The position numbers and the translations under genes are program-made. Source: DP-19 sp036496285 (GTDB lineage: Bacteria > Desulfobacterota > Binatia > UTPRO1). From it: a stretch of 64,000 nucleotides of DNA. The DNA lies in NCBI GenBank assembly GCA_036496285.1, contig DASXLI010000024.1:1-64000 (forward strand). The letters are read 5' to 3'. Shown here piece by piece: positions 48,777-57,804 of the stretch; within the stretch, counting starts at the first letter, position 1, and every line of letters begins with the position of its first letter. The notes under the pieces were generated by a model. That model searched no databases. It was not told where the DNA came from and saw nothing but the letters and a program-made list of their open reading frames with translations.

Positions 48777-48979
48777 TTCTCGCCGCTCTCGTCCGGGCCC
48801 GACTCGTCGTCGCTGTCGCCGAGCTCGTCCCCCGCGACCCGGTAGCGCTCGGTGGCCCAGGCGCCCAGGTCGATCAGCCGGCAGCGCTCGCCGCAGAAGG
48901 GCCGGGAGGGGTTGTCCGCCCAGGCGACGGGCTGGTGGCAGGTCGGACAGCGCGGCGCGAACGTCACTACGCCGAGCAT
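48773..48979 (-). CDS. yacG: DNA gyrase inhibitor YacG (zinc protein)
   Basis: 68 residues. Zinc ligands C11, C14, C29 and C33 (RCPTCHQPV and FCGERCRLIDLGAW) are exactly those of YacG. The tail is acidic (GDSDDESGPDESGEK). Its stop overlaps the lpxA start, so the two are coupled. In E. coli YacG binds GyrB and blocks DNA binding. Confidence 0.92.
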   Translation of the reverse strand: MLGVVTFAPRCPTCHQPVAWADNPSRPFCGERCRLIDLGAWATERYRVAGDELGDSDDESGPDESGEK

Positions 48980-49064
48980 AGGACAGGCCCGTCCGGGGTC
49001 GCAACGGCCGGCGCGCCGCACGCCGCGATCACGCGAGCGCGTCGGCCTGGCCGGCAGCCGTGGC

Positions 49065-49502
49065 TCAGTAGCCGAGGCTGCGCTTGCGGGCGCGCAGGTT
49101 GCGGCGGCTGCCTTTGTTGCGCGCCGGACGTGCGCTGGCGCCGAACGAGTCACCCCCGAACGGGTCGCCGGCACCGAACATGTCGCGCGGCGCGGAGAAG
49201 ATCTGCGGCCCGGGCGCGGGACGGGGAGCGCCTCCCCCTCCGCTGCGCGCGGGGGGGCGATCGTCGGCGTCGTTCACACGCAGGCGGCGGCCACCGAGAT
49301 CGTAGCCGTCGTAGCGGCGGATCGCGTCGGCGGCTTCCGCGTCGGTGCCGTACTCGACGAAGGCGAAGCCGCGTGACCGACCTGTCTCACGGTCGGTGCC
49401 GATGTGGACGCGAACGACGCGTCCTGCTTCCGAGAGAACCTGCGAGAGCTCCTGTTCAGTGGTGGTGAAGCTCAGATTGCCGACGAAAATCTTGTTCGAA
49501 AT
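49065..49502 (-). CDS. RRM-type RNA-binding protein, apparent AUU start
   Basis: 145 residues. An RNA recognition motif covers about residues 2-80, with RNP2 KIFVGNLSF and RNP1 RSRGFAFVEY, followed by a Gly/Pro/Arg-rich tail ending RNKGSRRNLRARKRSLGY. Homologues start MSNKIFVGNLSF; here that codon is ATT at 49502, with AAAGGAG 6 bases upstream. Between it and an in-frame TAG 13 codons upstream there is no ATG, GTG or TTG. The next standard start (GTG, 49277) lies after the RRM. Its own promoter is at 49566-49595, downstream of the RNase E/G gene. Confidence 0.88.
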   Translation of the reverse strand: MSNKIFVGNLSFTTTEQELSQVLSEAGRVVRVHIGTDRETGRSRGFAFVEYGTDAEAADAIRRYDGYDLGGRRLRVNDADDRPPARSGGGGAPRPAPGPQIFSAPRDMFGAGDPFGGDSFGASARPARNKGSRRNLRARKRSLGY

Positions 49503-49565
49503 GACGCGCTCCTTTGTGTGATGGGTTTGTGAATCCCGGGGCTACTCTGCCTCTGCAGCGTGCCC

Positions 49566-49595
49566 CGTATACCGGATGGCCGTTTCGTATGCCAA
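49566..49595 (-). promoter_or_regulatory. Promoter of the RRM gene
   Basis: On the minus strand TTGGCA, 18 bases, then TATACG, followed by a leader of about 55 bases to the ATT start. It is one of the better sigma-70-like matches in the window. Confidence 0.55.
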
Positions 49596-49642
49596 TACGC
49601 GTTCGGCGGAGGGAAAACCGCGGGCGGCGTCCGGAAGGGCCC

Positions 49643-51997
49643 TCAGCGGTCGGTCGGGGGATCAACCGGTGCGCCGCTCGGGGCCTCCGAGGAGTGCTCG
49701 GACCCTGCCGGGGCCTCGGCGGCGTCGAGCCGGGTCTCGCTGCGGCCATAGTCGGCCCCAGGGGGCCCGGCCTCGCCGGTGGCGTGGCCGTTGTCTCCGG
49801 CCGCGGCTTCCGCCCGACGACCACCGCGACGGCCGCGACCGCCGCGCTTCCCGCCACGACGGCGGCGCCGGCGTGCCGGCACGGCTGCCTCGCCGAGCGG
49901 GCTCTCAGCGGGGGTGCCCTCGGAATCCTCTTCCTGCGACTCGGCCTCGAGGGTCTCGGCGTGGCCTGCCTCGTCCTCGTAGGGCACGCCATTCCCCGGG
50001 GACACCACCGCGGTCTCCGCCCGGGGAACCGGTGCGGGGAGCGCCGCCGACCAGGGATCGTCGTCGACGACAGCGGCAGCGGCCGGCTGCCAGGGTGACG
50101 GCGCCTCGGTGGCGATCTCGTGGGCTGCCTCGGGCGGCTCGGCGACAGGCTCGGACAGCCGGTCCGGCCGGCCCAGCTCGTCGGTCACGTCCACCGGCGG
50201 GCCGCCTTCGGCCATCATGTCGGCCGCGGCCGACTGCTCCTGCACCGCTTGCTCCTCGCCGGCGCGACGGCCGCGCCCGCCCCTGCGGCGGCGGCGACGC
50301 CCGCGCTCGCCCTCGGCGCGCTCCTCACCCGCCGCGCGTGTCGACGGCGAGCGGCGTGACGGCGCCTCCGCGACCGGCGCCGCTGCCGCGGCGCGCATGG
50401 CGGCCGAGCGCGCGGCGCCGGCGGCGCTCCGCGACGTGCCGTTGGCCGGCAGGCCTTCCTCGGATGCCGCCACCTCGCCCGGACGGACGACCGGCGTGGG
50501 CCGCTCGCTCGCGTCGCGCGTGCGGGTCTCGATCTCGGACTGGTGCGACATCAGCTTGTCGCTCAGCACGATCGTGATCGTGGCGGCGTAGCGGCGCTCG
50601 AGCAGCGCCAGATCCTCGCGCTTCTGGTTGAGGAGATAGATCGCGACCTCGCGCGGCAGGCTGACGCGCATCTGCGCGACGTCGCCCTCGGCGATGCGGT
50701 TGTGAATCTTGCGCAACGCGACCAGCGCCGCCGACTCCGGCGTTCGGATCGCGCCGTGGCCTTCGCACATCGGGCACGCGGTGTACGAGCTCGCCGTCGC
50801 CGCCGGCCGCAGGCGCTGGCGCGACACCTCGAGCAATCCGAGCCGTGAGATGCGGCCGATGTCGTGGCGCGCCTTGTCGGGCTTCATCGCCTCGCGCAGC
50901 GCGCGCTCGACGTCGTTGATGTGGCTCTGCTGGCGCATGTCGATGAAGTCGATGACGACGATGCCGCCGAGGTCGCGCAGGCGCAGCTGGCGGCCGATCT
51001 CCGCCGCCGCCTCGAGATTCGTCTTGTGTGCCGTATCCTCCTGGTTGCCGCCGCGCATGGAGCCGCCCGAGTTGACGTCGATCGCGGTGAGCGCCTCGGT
51101 GCCGTCGATCACGATCGAGCCGCCCGAGCGGAGCTGGACGCGCCGCTTGTAGATCGACTCGATCTGGGCCTCGAGCCCGAAGCGCGAGAAGATCGGCTGA
51201 TCGCCCTGATAGAGGTGGAGGAGCCGCTCCTTCCCCGGCATGACGTTCAGCAGGAAGTCCTTGGCGCGCTCGTAGACCTCCTCGTTGTCGATGAAGATCT
51301 CGCTGATGTCGGGCGTGAAGTAGTCGCGGATGTTGCGCAGCACGAGGTCGTGCTCGCGATAGATCAGTGCAGGGGCGCGCTTGGTCTCGGCGTGCTTGCG
51401 GATGTTCTCCCAGAGACGCTGCAGGTAGTGCAGGTCGCGCTCGAGCTCGCCGGACTCCTCGTCGAATCCGGCCGCGGTGCGCACGATGATGCCGCAGCCC
51501 GCCGGCGGCTGGAGACGCTCGATCATCTCGCGGACGCGCGCACGCTCCTCGCCTTCGATCTTGCGCGAGATACCCGCGTCCTCGGAGCCCGGCAGCAGCA
51601 CGAGGTAGCGGCCGGGCAGCGAGTAGAACGTCGAGAGCGTCGGCGGCTTGTTGGTGAACTGCTCCTTGATGATCTGGACCAGGACCTCGTCGCCGGACTT
51701 CAGGACCTCCTTGATGCGCCGGCGACCCTTCTCGGCGGACGCGCCGTTGCGGCCCGACGGCAGGTTGCGGAAGCAAATCTCGTCCAGGGGCAGGAATGCG
51801 TCGCGCTCGGCGCCGATATCCACGAACGCGGCCTCGATGGCCGGGTGGATGCGCCGAACTGTACCCTTGTAGATGTTGCCCTTCAGGTGTTCGCGGCTGA
51901 AGGACTCGATCTCGAACGACTCGAGCTGGCCGTTCTCAACGATCCCGACGCGGCTTTCCTCCGCGTGGGTGACGTTGATCAGCATTACCTTCGACAT
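49643..51997 (-). CDS. rng: Ribonuclease E/G family protein
   Basis: 784 residues. The catalytic half (1-500) has an S1 domain around HLKGNIYKGTVRRIHPAIEA, the DNase I-like site with AIDVNSGGSM and IVVIDFIDM, and the zinc-link CPMCEGHG. The C-terminal 270 residues are low-complexity: basic RRRRRGGRGRR-type patches between acidic and Pro/Ala-rich stretches, as in RNase E scaffolds that bind RNA and degradosome partners. It processes rRNA and tRNA and starts mRNA decay. The RRM gene follows 140 bases downstream. Confidence 0.94.
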   Translation of the reverse strand: MSKVMLINVTHAEESRVGIVENGQLESFEIESFSREHLKGNIYKGTVRRIHPAIEAAFVDIGAERDAFLPLDEICFRNLPSGRNGASAEKGRRRIKEVLKSGDEVLVQIIKEQFTNKPPTLSTFYSLPGRYLVLLPGSEDAGISRKIEGEERARVREMIERLQPPAGCGIIVRTAAGFDEESGELERDLHYLQRLWENIRKHAETKRAPALIYREHDLVLRNIRDYFTPDISEIFIDNEEVYERAKDFLLNVMPGKERLLHLYQGDQPIFSRFGLEAQIESIYKRRVQLRSGGSIVIDGTEALTAIDVNSGGSMRGGNQEDTAHKTNLEAAAEIGRQLRLRDLGGIVVIDFIDMRQQSHINDVERALREAMKPDKARHDIGRISRLGLLEVSRQRLRPAATASSYTACPMCEGHGAIRTPESAALVALRKIHNRIAEGDVAQMRVSLPREVAIYLLNQKREDLALLERRYAATITIVLSDKLMSHQSEIETRTRDASERPTPVVRPGEVAASEEGLPANGTSRSAAGAARSAAMRAAAAAPVAEAPSRRSPSTRAAGEERAEGERGRRRRRRGGRGRRAGEEQAVQEQSAAADMMAEGGPPVDVTDELGRPDRLSEPVAEPPEAAHEIATEAPSPWQPAAAAVVDDDPWSAALPAPVPRAETAVVSPGNGVPYEDEAGHAETLEAESQEEDSEGTPAESPLGEAAVPARRRRRRGGKRGGRGRRGGRRAEAAAGDNGHATGEAGPPGADYGRSETRLDAAEAPAGSEHSSEAPSGAPVDPPTDR

Positions 51998-52171
51998 GTG
52001 GGCTCCGCCCCTCCCCGCCTCGCGTCGCTGACATTCCTATCATGCCGTGCCCTTAGGGGGCCAGGAGCGGCCGCGACAAGAATTTCGGGGCGCAGCCGCC
52101 TGCGCGGACGCTCGGTTTGGCCGGGTCGGCCATAGGCCGGCGAGCGGGACCGTCGCCGTCGGCATCGTCCG

Positions 52172-52885
52172 TCAGCTGCCGCGCGCGGCGCCCCACAGGA
52201 GGACGTGCAGACGGGTGCCGAGGCGGAAGCCCAGCGCCTGGCAGCGCTCCGCCAACCAGCGAGAGCGGGCCGCGAGCGTCGCGGCGTCGGTTCCCTCGGG
52301 CATCAGCGTCACCCGCTCGGCCGGAATGCGATAGGATACGGTGAGCGCCGCTACCTCGTCGACGTCCGCAGGCTCGACGACGACGAACTTGAAATGGGCG
52401 TCGGGCCAGGCGGCGAACCAGGCCAGCGCCTCGGGTTGCTGACGCGCCTCCGGCGCGTTGCCCGACGTGGCGAGCTTCGGCGAGACGTTCCACTGATCGA
52501 CGCTCCCGGCGAGCGCGTCGGCCGGGACGATTGTCGCGTTCGTCTCGACCTCGATGCGCAGGCCCGCGCCGCGCAGGCGCCCCGCCAGATCGGCGAGCTC
52601 GCGCTGCTGCAGGAGCGGCTCGCCCCCGGTGAGGACGACGTTCCGCGGGCCGCCCGCGGCGAGCGCCAGCACCCGGCGCGCGACGTCGTCGGTCGGCAGG
52701 CTGATCGTCTCCGCGGCGCGGTCGAAGTGCGCCCAGTCCCACGTGTACTTGGTGTCGCAGAAGCCACACGAAAGATTGCACAGCGAGAGGCGCACGAAGA
52801 CGCTGGGAAGCCCGCACGTGATCCCCTCGCCCTGAACGGACGCGAACAGCTCGGGCTCACCGCTGGCAAGACGGCTCAACAGCAC
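52172..52885 (-). CDS. queE: 7-carboxy-7-deazaguanine synthase QueE
   Basis: 237 residues. The radical-SAM cluster motif C36-x3-C40-x2-C43 lies in RLSLCNLSCGFCDTKYTWDW, preceded by SVQGEGITCGLPSVFVRL. VLTGGEPLLQ is the SAM-binding GGE motif. It converts 6-carboxytetrahydropterin to CDG in queuosine synthesis. A GTG at 52885 touches the AGGAGG ribosome-binding site; a TTG two codons in is better spaced and may be the true start. No other queuosine gene is in the window. Confidence 0.94.
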   Translation of the reverse strand: MLLSRLASGEPELFASVQGEGITCGLPSVFVRLSLCNLSCGFCDTKYTWDWAHFDRAAETISLPTDDVARRVLALAAGGPRNVVLTGGEPLLQQRELADLAGRLRGAGLRIEVETNATIVPADALAGSVDQWNVSPKLATSGNAPEARQQPEALAWFAAWPDAHFKFVVVEPADVDEVAALTVSYRIPAERVTLMPEGTDAATLAARSRWLAERCQALGFRLGTRLHVLLWGAARGS

Positions 52886-52934
52886 CTCCTCGCTCTACGG
52901 CGACGACGGCCGCCCCGCAAACCACGAATCCGTC

Positions 52935-52970
52935 TTGACGTTGATAGGTTGGTCTGCTAACCAATTTACT
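52935..52970 (+). promoter_or_regulatory. TetR promoter with overlapping palindromic operator
   Basis: TTGACG (52935-52940), 17 bases, then TAACCA give a weak promoter. The inverted repeat TTGGT-CTGCTA-ACCAA (52949-52964) lies across the -10, as expected for TetR autorepression. Transcription would begin at or next to the ATG at 52973, which has no ribosome-binding site. Confidence 0.45.
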
Positions 52971-52972
52971 CG

Positions 52973-53662
52973 ATGGGACGACCGAGTCTCGCCGAGCCGC
53001 GCCGCCGGCAGATCGTCGACGGCCTGCGCACCGCGATCGTGAAGCACGGCCTCGCCGACGCCTCGGTGCAGCGCATCGCCGGCTACGCCGGCCTGCCCGC
53101 CGGCCTGGTCCATCACTACTTCGACTCGAAGGAAGATCTACTGATCGCCACGGTCGATCAGGTCGTCGAGGACGCGCGCGAGCCCATCAAGGCCGAGCTC
53201 GACGTCCTCGATCCCGAGCGCGCCCTCGAGCGCGCGCTCGACTTCCTCTTCCTCGAGGTGCCAGCCGACCGCGACCGCAGCATCCTCTTCGAGGAGATCG
53301 CCGTCGCCGCGCTCCGGCGCCCGCAGCTGCGCCGGCGCCTGGCGGATCTGTCCGCCTACATGACGAACGAGGTCACGGCGCTGCTCGATCGCCTGCCCGA
53401 TCGCGCGCGCCAACACGACGCCAACATCGATCTCGCCACCATGGTGCTGTGCCTGCTCTACGGAGCCGACGCGCAGCTCCTTTCCGATCCCCACGCCATC
53501 CACCCGCGACGTCTCCGCCGGTTCGCCGGCGAGCTGGTCGCTCGTTTTCGAGGAGTGTCCAATGGAAAGGCTGATGCCCGGGCAACGCCGCATGATCGAG
53601 AAGTTCGAAGTGATCGAGCACGTCGACGAGGGACAAATCGCCGCGCTACGCGAGCGCACTAA
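52973..53662 (+). CDS. TetR family transcriptional regulator
   Basis: 229 residues. The N-terminal helix-turn-helix is VQRIAGYAGLPAGLVHHYFD within a TetR_N domain. The ligand domain ends near residue 195; the remaining tail is Arg-rich and unlike the family. The last 101 bases overlap the start of the diiron-protein gene in another frame, so the tail may be a by-product of a lost stop codon. It probably controls the diiron gene and itself. Confidence 0.9.
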   Translation: MGRPSLAEPRRRQIVDGLRTAIVKHGLADASVQRIAGYAGLPAGLVHHYFDSKEDLLIATVDQVVEDAREPIKAELDVLDPERALERALDFLFLEVPADRDRSILFEEIAVAALRRPQLRRRLADLSAYMTNEVTALLDRLPDRARQHDANIDLATMVLCLLYGADAQLLSDPHAIHPRRLRRFAGELVARFRGVSNGKADARATPHDREVRSDRARRRGTNRRATRAH

Positions 53663-54635
53663 CGTCGCGGTCCCGCTGGCGCTGCAGTGGACCTGGGAGT
53701 ACGGCTCCGAGGTCGAGGAGCTGCGGCAGCTCTACGAGCGCGGCAAGCGCTCGCAGTGGGACGCCGAGACCGATCTCGACTGGTCGATCCCGTTTCCGCG
53801 CGAGGAGTGGTTCCTGCCGAAGGAGGGCTCGTCGCTGCTCGCGGGCGTGCTCGCCACCATCGGCGCCGACGACGCCACCTGCCGCGAGGCCGCGTGGGAC
53901 GAGTTCGCGCATACGATGTCGCAGCTCCTGCACGGCGAGCAGGCGGCGCTCCAGCTCTGCGGGCAGCTCACCAACGCCTGCCCGACCATGGACCAGAAGT
54001 GGTACGCCGGCTCGCAGGTGATCGACGAGGTCCGTCACGTCGAGGTGATCTCGAAGTTCCTGGCGCGCAAGATGGGCACGCTCTACCCGGTGAGCCCGAC
54101 CATCAAGTTCCTGCTCGACAAGCTCCTCGAGGCGCCCACCTGGAAGCTCAAGACGCTCGGCATGCAGTGCCTGTTCGAGGGCGTCGCGGTCGGCATCTTC
54201 GACATCATCAAGACGATGACGACCAACCCGCTGCTGAAGGAGATGCTGCGCAAGGTCGAGCTCGACGAGTCGCGCCACGCGGCCTTCGGCATCCTCACCA
54301 TGCGCCGCCTGGTCGAGGACGCGACCCCCGAGGAGATGATCCAGTTCGAGGACTTCGCGTTCGAGGTGCTCGAGGCGCTGAACGCCAACCAGCAGCTCGA
54401 CATGCTGCACGACCTCGCGCCCAAGTACGGCGTCGACCCCGAGGCCTGCGTGCGCGTCATGCACAGCCTGCCGAACTGGCACGACCTGAACGCCGAGGTC
54501 TACATGCACACGGTGATGCCGAACCTCTGCCGGCTCGGCCTCGTCACCGAGCGCACCGAGGAGAAGTACCGCAAGCTCGGCATCCTCTCCGACACGCGCA
54601 CCGCGCCCCGGAGCGAGCTGCCGCTGTCTGCCTGA
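53562..54635 (+). CDS. Ferritin-like diiron protein
   Basis: 357 residues. Four-helix diiron ligands are all visible: E126 (LLHGEQAAL), E156 and H159 (VIDEVRHVE), E206 (CLFEGVAV), and E236 and H239 (ELDESRHAA). This is the E, ExxH, E, ExxH pattern of R2-like and AurF-like oxygenases, not plain iron storage. It likely activates oxygen to oxidise or desaturate an organic substrate, unknown here. GAGGAG lies 8 bases before ATG 53562. It overlaps the TetR gene and is probably co-transcribed with it. Confidence 0.85.
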   Translation: MERLMPGQRRMIEKFEVIEHVDEGQIAALRERTNVAVPLALQWTWEYGSEVEELRQLYERGKRSQWDAETDLDWSIPFPREEWFLPKEGSSLLAGVLATIGADDATCREAAWDEFAHTMSQLLHGEQAALQLCGQLTNACPTMDQKWYAGSQVIDEVRHVEVISKFLARKMGTLYPVSPTIKFLLDKLLEAPTWKLKTLGMQCLFEGVAVGIFDIIKTMTTNPLLKEMLRKVELDESRHAAFGILTMRRLVEDATPEEMIQFEDFAFEVLEALNANQQLDMLHDLAPKYGVDPEACVRVMHSLPNWHDLNAEVYMHTVMPNLCRLGLVTERTEEKYRKLGILSDTRTAPRSELPLSA

Positions 54636-54757
54636 GGCGTTTCCTCAATCCCTGAACGCGAGATCACGCGCGCAGCCGGTAACGGAAGAAGTGCGCGTGG
54701 ATCTCGCGTCGGGAGAGCTTCCGCTCCCGCGCGATCCTCCGGCGGCCCGTCACCTGC

Positions 54758-57616
54758 TCACGAGCAACTGAGGCGCTGGGCGCTCCCCCGACAGCGCGGC
54801 CGCGCCGCGCTCGACGCGCCCCAGTGGGCCGTGGCGCACTCGTCCACCGCGCCGAAGCGGATCGCCAGATCGACCGGTCCCGCGACCGGAAGCAGCGGGG
54901 CGCCGGCGAAGCGCAGATCGAACGTCAGCCGTCCGGCAACCTGCGACGACTGATCGACGATCGTGAGCCGTCGCAACCCGCCGAGCGCGGCGCTCGGGTC
55001 GTCGAAGCGCCAGCGTTTGCCCGAGACGTTCGTCGTCCACCCGGCGCCGCCCGGCACCGTGACGTCGAGGACCCCGTCGATGACGATGCGGATGCCGTTG
55101 CCCGGCGGATCGACGCCGATCCAGGGCCGCGGGATGAGCGCCCGCCCGACGACATGCATGCTGCCGCCCGCACCGACCCGTAGGCGCGCGCGCTCGATCG
55201 AGAAGCCGCTCGCGCACGTACCGCCGTCGCCCGGCGTGGCGCTCGCGCTCGGCACGGGCGCGGTCGGCGTGGCACCGCCGGCTGGCGAGGTGGGCGTGGC
55301 CGTCCGCGTGGCCGCCGGGGTCGGCGTTCGCGTCGCCATGGGCGTGACGGTGCGCGTGGCGACCGGCGTCGGGGTCTTCGTCGCGACCGGGGTGGCGGTG
55401 CGTGTCGCGACGGGGGTCGCGGTGCGGGTCGCACCGGCCCCGGGCGTCGCCGTCGGAGCGCCGCTCTGCTGCTGCTTCCACTGCGCCAGGAGGCCGTGCA
55501 GCGCCTCCGGCTCGTTGGTCGGCGGCGGGGCACCGGTCTGGCTGAGCGTGTTGATGCCGTGGCAGCTCGCGCAGACGCGGATCTCCCCCGCCTGCATGCT
55601 GAGCCAATTGCGCTCGCGGACGACCGGCCCGCCCGCGGCGTCGGTGAGCTGCCACGACAGCGCGCGGCGCGCCGGCACGAGCGCCGCGAACGAGCCGTCC
55701 GACGCGATCGTCACCGCACCGAGGGGGCCGCCTGCCGCATGCGAGACGTTCGGCTCGTGCATCGGCCGCGCGAGCAGGCGGCGGCCGGGCTGCGGGCTCA
55801 CCGGGTTGCCGTAGCCGCGTACGGCGTCGCCCTGGAAGATCTGCAGATACGAGACGTCATAGGCGGTGCCGCCCGTCGCGATCGACGCGACCCCCCCCGG
55901 CACACGCAGATTGAAGGGCTGCGAGCGATCGGCACGGTCGCGCTGCGTGACGTTGCGGCTCACGATCAGCGCGAGGCCGTTGTTGCGGAGATAGTCCTGG
56001 AACGCCGCGACGTCGACGGCCTCCTGCGCGAAGACTGACGCCTCGATCGACGGCAGGGACTCCTGGCGCGGCGCCGGCACGGAACGGGCGACGACCTCGA
56101 CCGGGTCGAGCTCCCAGAGCATGCCGTTGTACGAGGCGAGCGTGTCGGGCGTCCACCAGCTGACGCTCTTCTGGATGCCGGCCGTGAGGCTCGCGAGCGG
56201 CGCGTAGAAGGCACCCTGCTTGCTGAGGATCTTCAGGCGGTACTGATACGACCAGTTCGGCGCGGCGGTGCTGCCGACGTTCTGCAGCTGCCCGGTCGCT
56301 GTCGTGTGCGCGGCCAGCAGGGTGCCGTCCGTCATCGGCAGCGGGTTGCGGAAGTAGCCGGTCTGCTGCGGCACCTGCGCGTCGTTGCCGGTCGGCGTGA
56401 CCGCGGTGAGCGTCATGTCCTCGGCGTTGATCGACGGCGCGCCCGTGAGGCGCATCAAGGTGCCGCCGGCGCCGGTGCCGAACTCGGGCGCGTCGGTCGC
56501 GAGGAAGTCGCCCGGCACCCGCGGGTCCTCCCGCAGCTGCAGGAGGCCGCCGTCGCCGCGGATGTCGAGCTGGTTCGCGTGCAGGCTCGGGTCGACGTAG
56601 TAGGTCAGGTTCGGGTCGGCGACGAAGCTGCCGTCGGTGTAGGAGCCGCCGAGCTCGTGCCGCCCGACGTGGTTCAGGGTCTCCTCGGCGGTACCGTCCT
56701 CGTTCAGCTCCCACGGGAAGAAGTGATTGAAGGTATGCAGCGAGACCGCGGGCGAGTACGCGGGATCCCCCTGCGAGCGCGGCTCGGGAAAGATCTCGGC
56801 GCCGGCGAGCGTCGTCGTCGTCGCGGCGTTGGCCGCCTCGCTCGCCCACGTGAAGGACTGGTAGTTGGCGACGACATCCGGCGCGTCGCCCTGCTGGTCG
56901 CGCTGCAGATGGTCCCACTTGGTGAAGACGACGCGGCCGAAGGAGTCGATCGACGGCGTGAAGCTGCCACTCGGCGAGTGCTCGAGCAGCTCGAGGTCGC
57001 CCGTCGCCTCGTCGAGCGCGTAGATCCCGGCGACCGTGTAGGCGGACTCGTACTCGTCGCGCTGCGGGTAGAGCTGCGGAGCGCCGCTCGGCGGCCGGTC
57101 GGACGTGAAGAGGATGCGCCCGTCGGTCGCGTAGATCGGCGAGACGTTGTTGAAGCTCGCCGGCTGGTTGGCGATCCGACGGATCGTCGCAGTCGCGCCC
57201 TGCGCGAGGCCGGTCACCTCGTAGATCTGCCAGTGGTACGTGGCAACCTGGTACTGCTGCGTCGGAGCGCCTACGACCATCGCGAAGAGCGCCTTCGTGC
57301 CGCTCCAGTGCACGCACGGCTCGCGCACCGCGATCGCGTTCGCGCCCTGCATGCCGGCGTTGCCGAATCCCCCCTCCTGCGTGAGGAAGCGGAGCGACCC
57401 GTCGGGATAGCGAATCACGAGATCGCCACCGCGCGGCGCGGACTCCATCGTCGCGAGGTGATTGCCGAACGTGCTCGTCAGCGCACCGAACCCGCCGACC
57501 GGCATCTGGGTGACGAAGAGTACAGGGTTGGACGGCGCGACCTGCGCCGGTGCCGTGCACGGGTGCGCGACCACCACGGCTGCCACAAAGCATAGTACCA
57601 GGGTCCGGCGTCGCAT
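54758..57616 (-). CDS. Exported beta-propeller protein with one c-type heme site and Thr/Pro linker (HzsA-related)
   Basis: 952 residues from ATG 57616, with GGAG 9 bases upstream. A signal peptide (LVLCFVAAVVVAHPCTAPAQ) is followed by about 650 residues with TolB-like propeller strands (RILFTSDRPPSGAPQLYPQR, IDSFGRVVFTKWDHLQRDQQ). This resembles proteins annotated as related to the hydrazine synthase alpha subunit. A single CASCH heme motif lies at residues 682-686. Then comes a Thr/Pro linker of repeated ATRTATPVATRTATP type (about 715-790) and a beta-rich C-terminal domain of about 150 residues. The heme would be attached by the ccm system encoded 7 kb away. Hydrazine synthesis is not implied. 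Confidence 0.85.
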   Translation of the reverse strand: MRRRTLVLCFVAAVVVAHPCTAPAQVAPSNPVLFVTQMPVGGFGALTSTFGNHLATMESAPRGGDLVIRYPDGSLRFLTQEGGFGNAGMQGANAIAVREPCVHWSGTKALFAMVVGAPTQQYQVATYHWQIYEVTGLAQGATATIRRIANQPASFNNVSPIYATDGRILFTSDRPPSGAPQLYPQRDEYESAYTVAGIYALDEATGDLELLEHSPSGSFTPSIDSFGRVVFTKWDHLQRDQQGDAPDVVANYQSFTWASEAANAATTTTLAGAEIFPEPRSQGDPAYSPAVSLHTFNHFFPWELNEDGTAEETLNHVGRHELGGSYTDGSFVADPNLTYYVDPSLHANQLDIRGDGGLLQLREDPRVPGDFLATDAPEFGTGAGGTLMRLTGAPSINAEDMTLTAVTPTGNDAQVPQQTGYFRNPLPMTDGTLLAAHTTATGQLQNVGSTAAPNWSYQYRLKILSKQGAFYAPLASLTAGIQKSVSWWTPDTLASYNGMLWELDPVEVVARSVPAPRQESLPSIEASVFAQEAVDVAAFQDYLRNNGLALIVSRNVTQRDRADRSQPFNLRVPGGVASIATGGTAYDVSYLQIFQGDAVRGYGNPVSPQPGRRLLARPMHEPNVSHAAGGPLGAVTIASDGSFAALVPARRALSWQLTDAAGGPVVRERNWLSMQAGEIRVCASCHGINTLSQTGAPPPTNEPEALHGLLAQWKQQQSGAPTATPGAGATRTATPVATRTATPVATKTPTPVATRTVTPMATRTPTPAATRTATPTSPAGGATPTAPVPSASATPGDGGTCASGFSIERARLRVGAGGSMHVVGRALIPRPWIGVDPPGNGIRIVIDGVLDVTVPGGAGWTTNVSGKRWRFDDPSAALGGLRRLTIVDQSSQVAGRLTFDLRFAGAPLLPVAGPVDLAIRFGAVDECATAHWGASSAARPRCRGSAQRLSCS

Positions 57617-57804
57617 CGCGTCTCTCCTCGCGCGTTTCCGCGGAATCTGCCGGCAGAGCGCAAAGGCTTGCGCGCCGGCCGCGCAGGAAAAGTGCAAAGA
57701 GCGTTCCGGAGCGGCTGCTGGCGCGCGAATGCTCACACGCCGTGTCGAGTAGTTGTCCACGACGCGCCACTCGACTAAGCGTCGCGCTGAAGGAGGTTCG
57801 CGCG

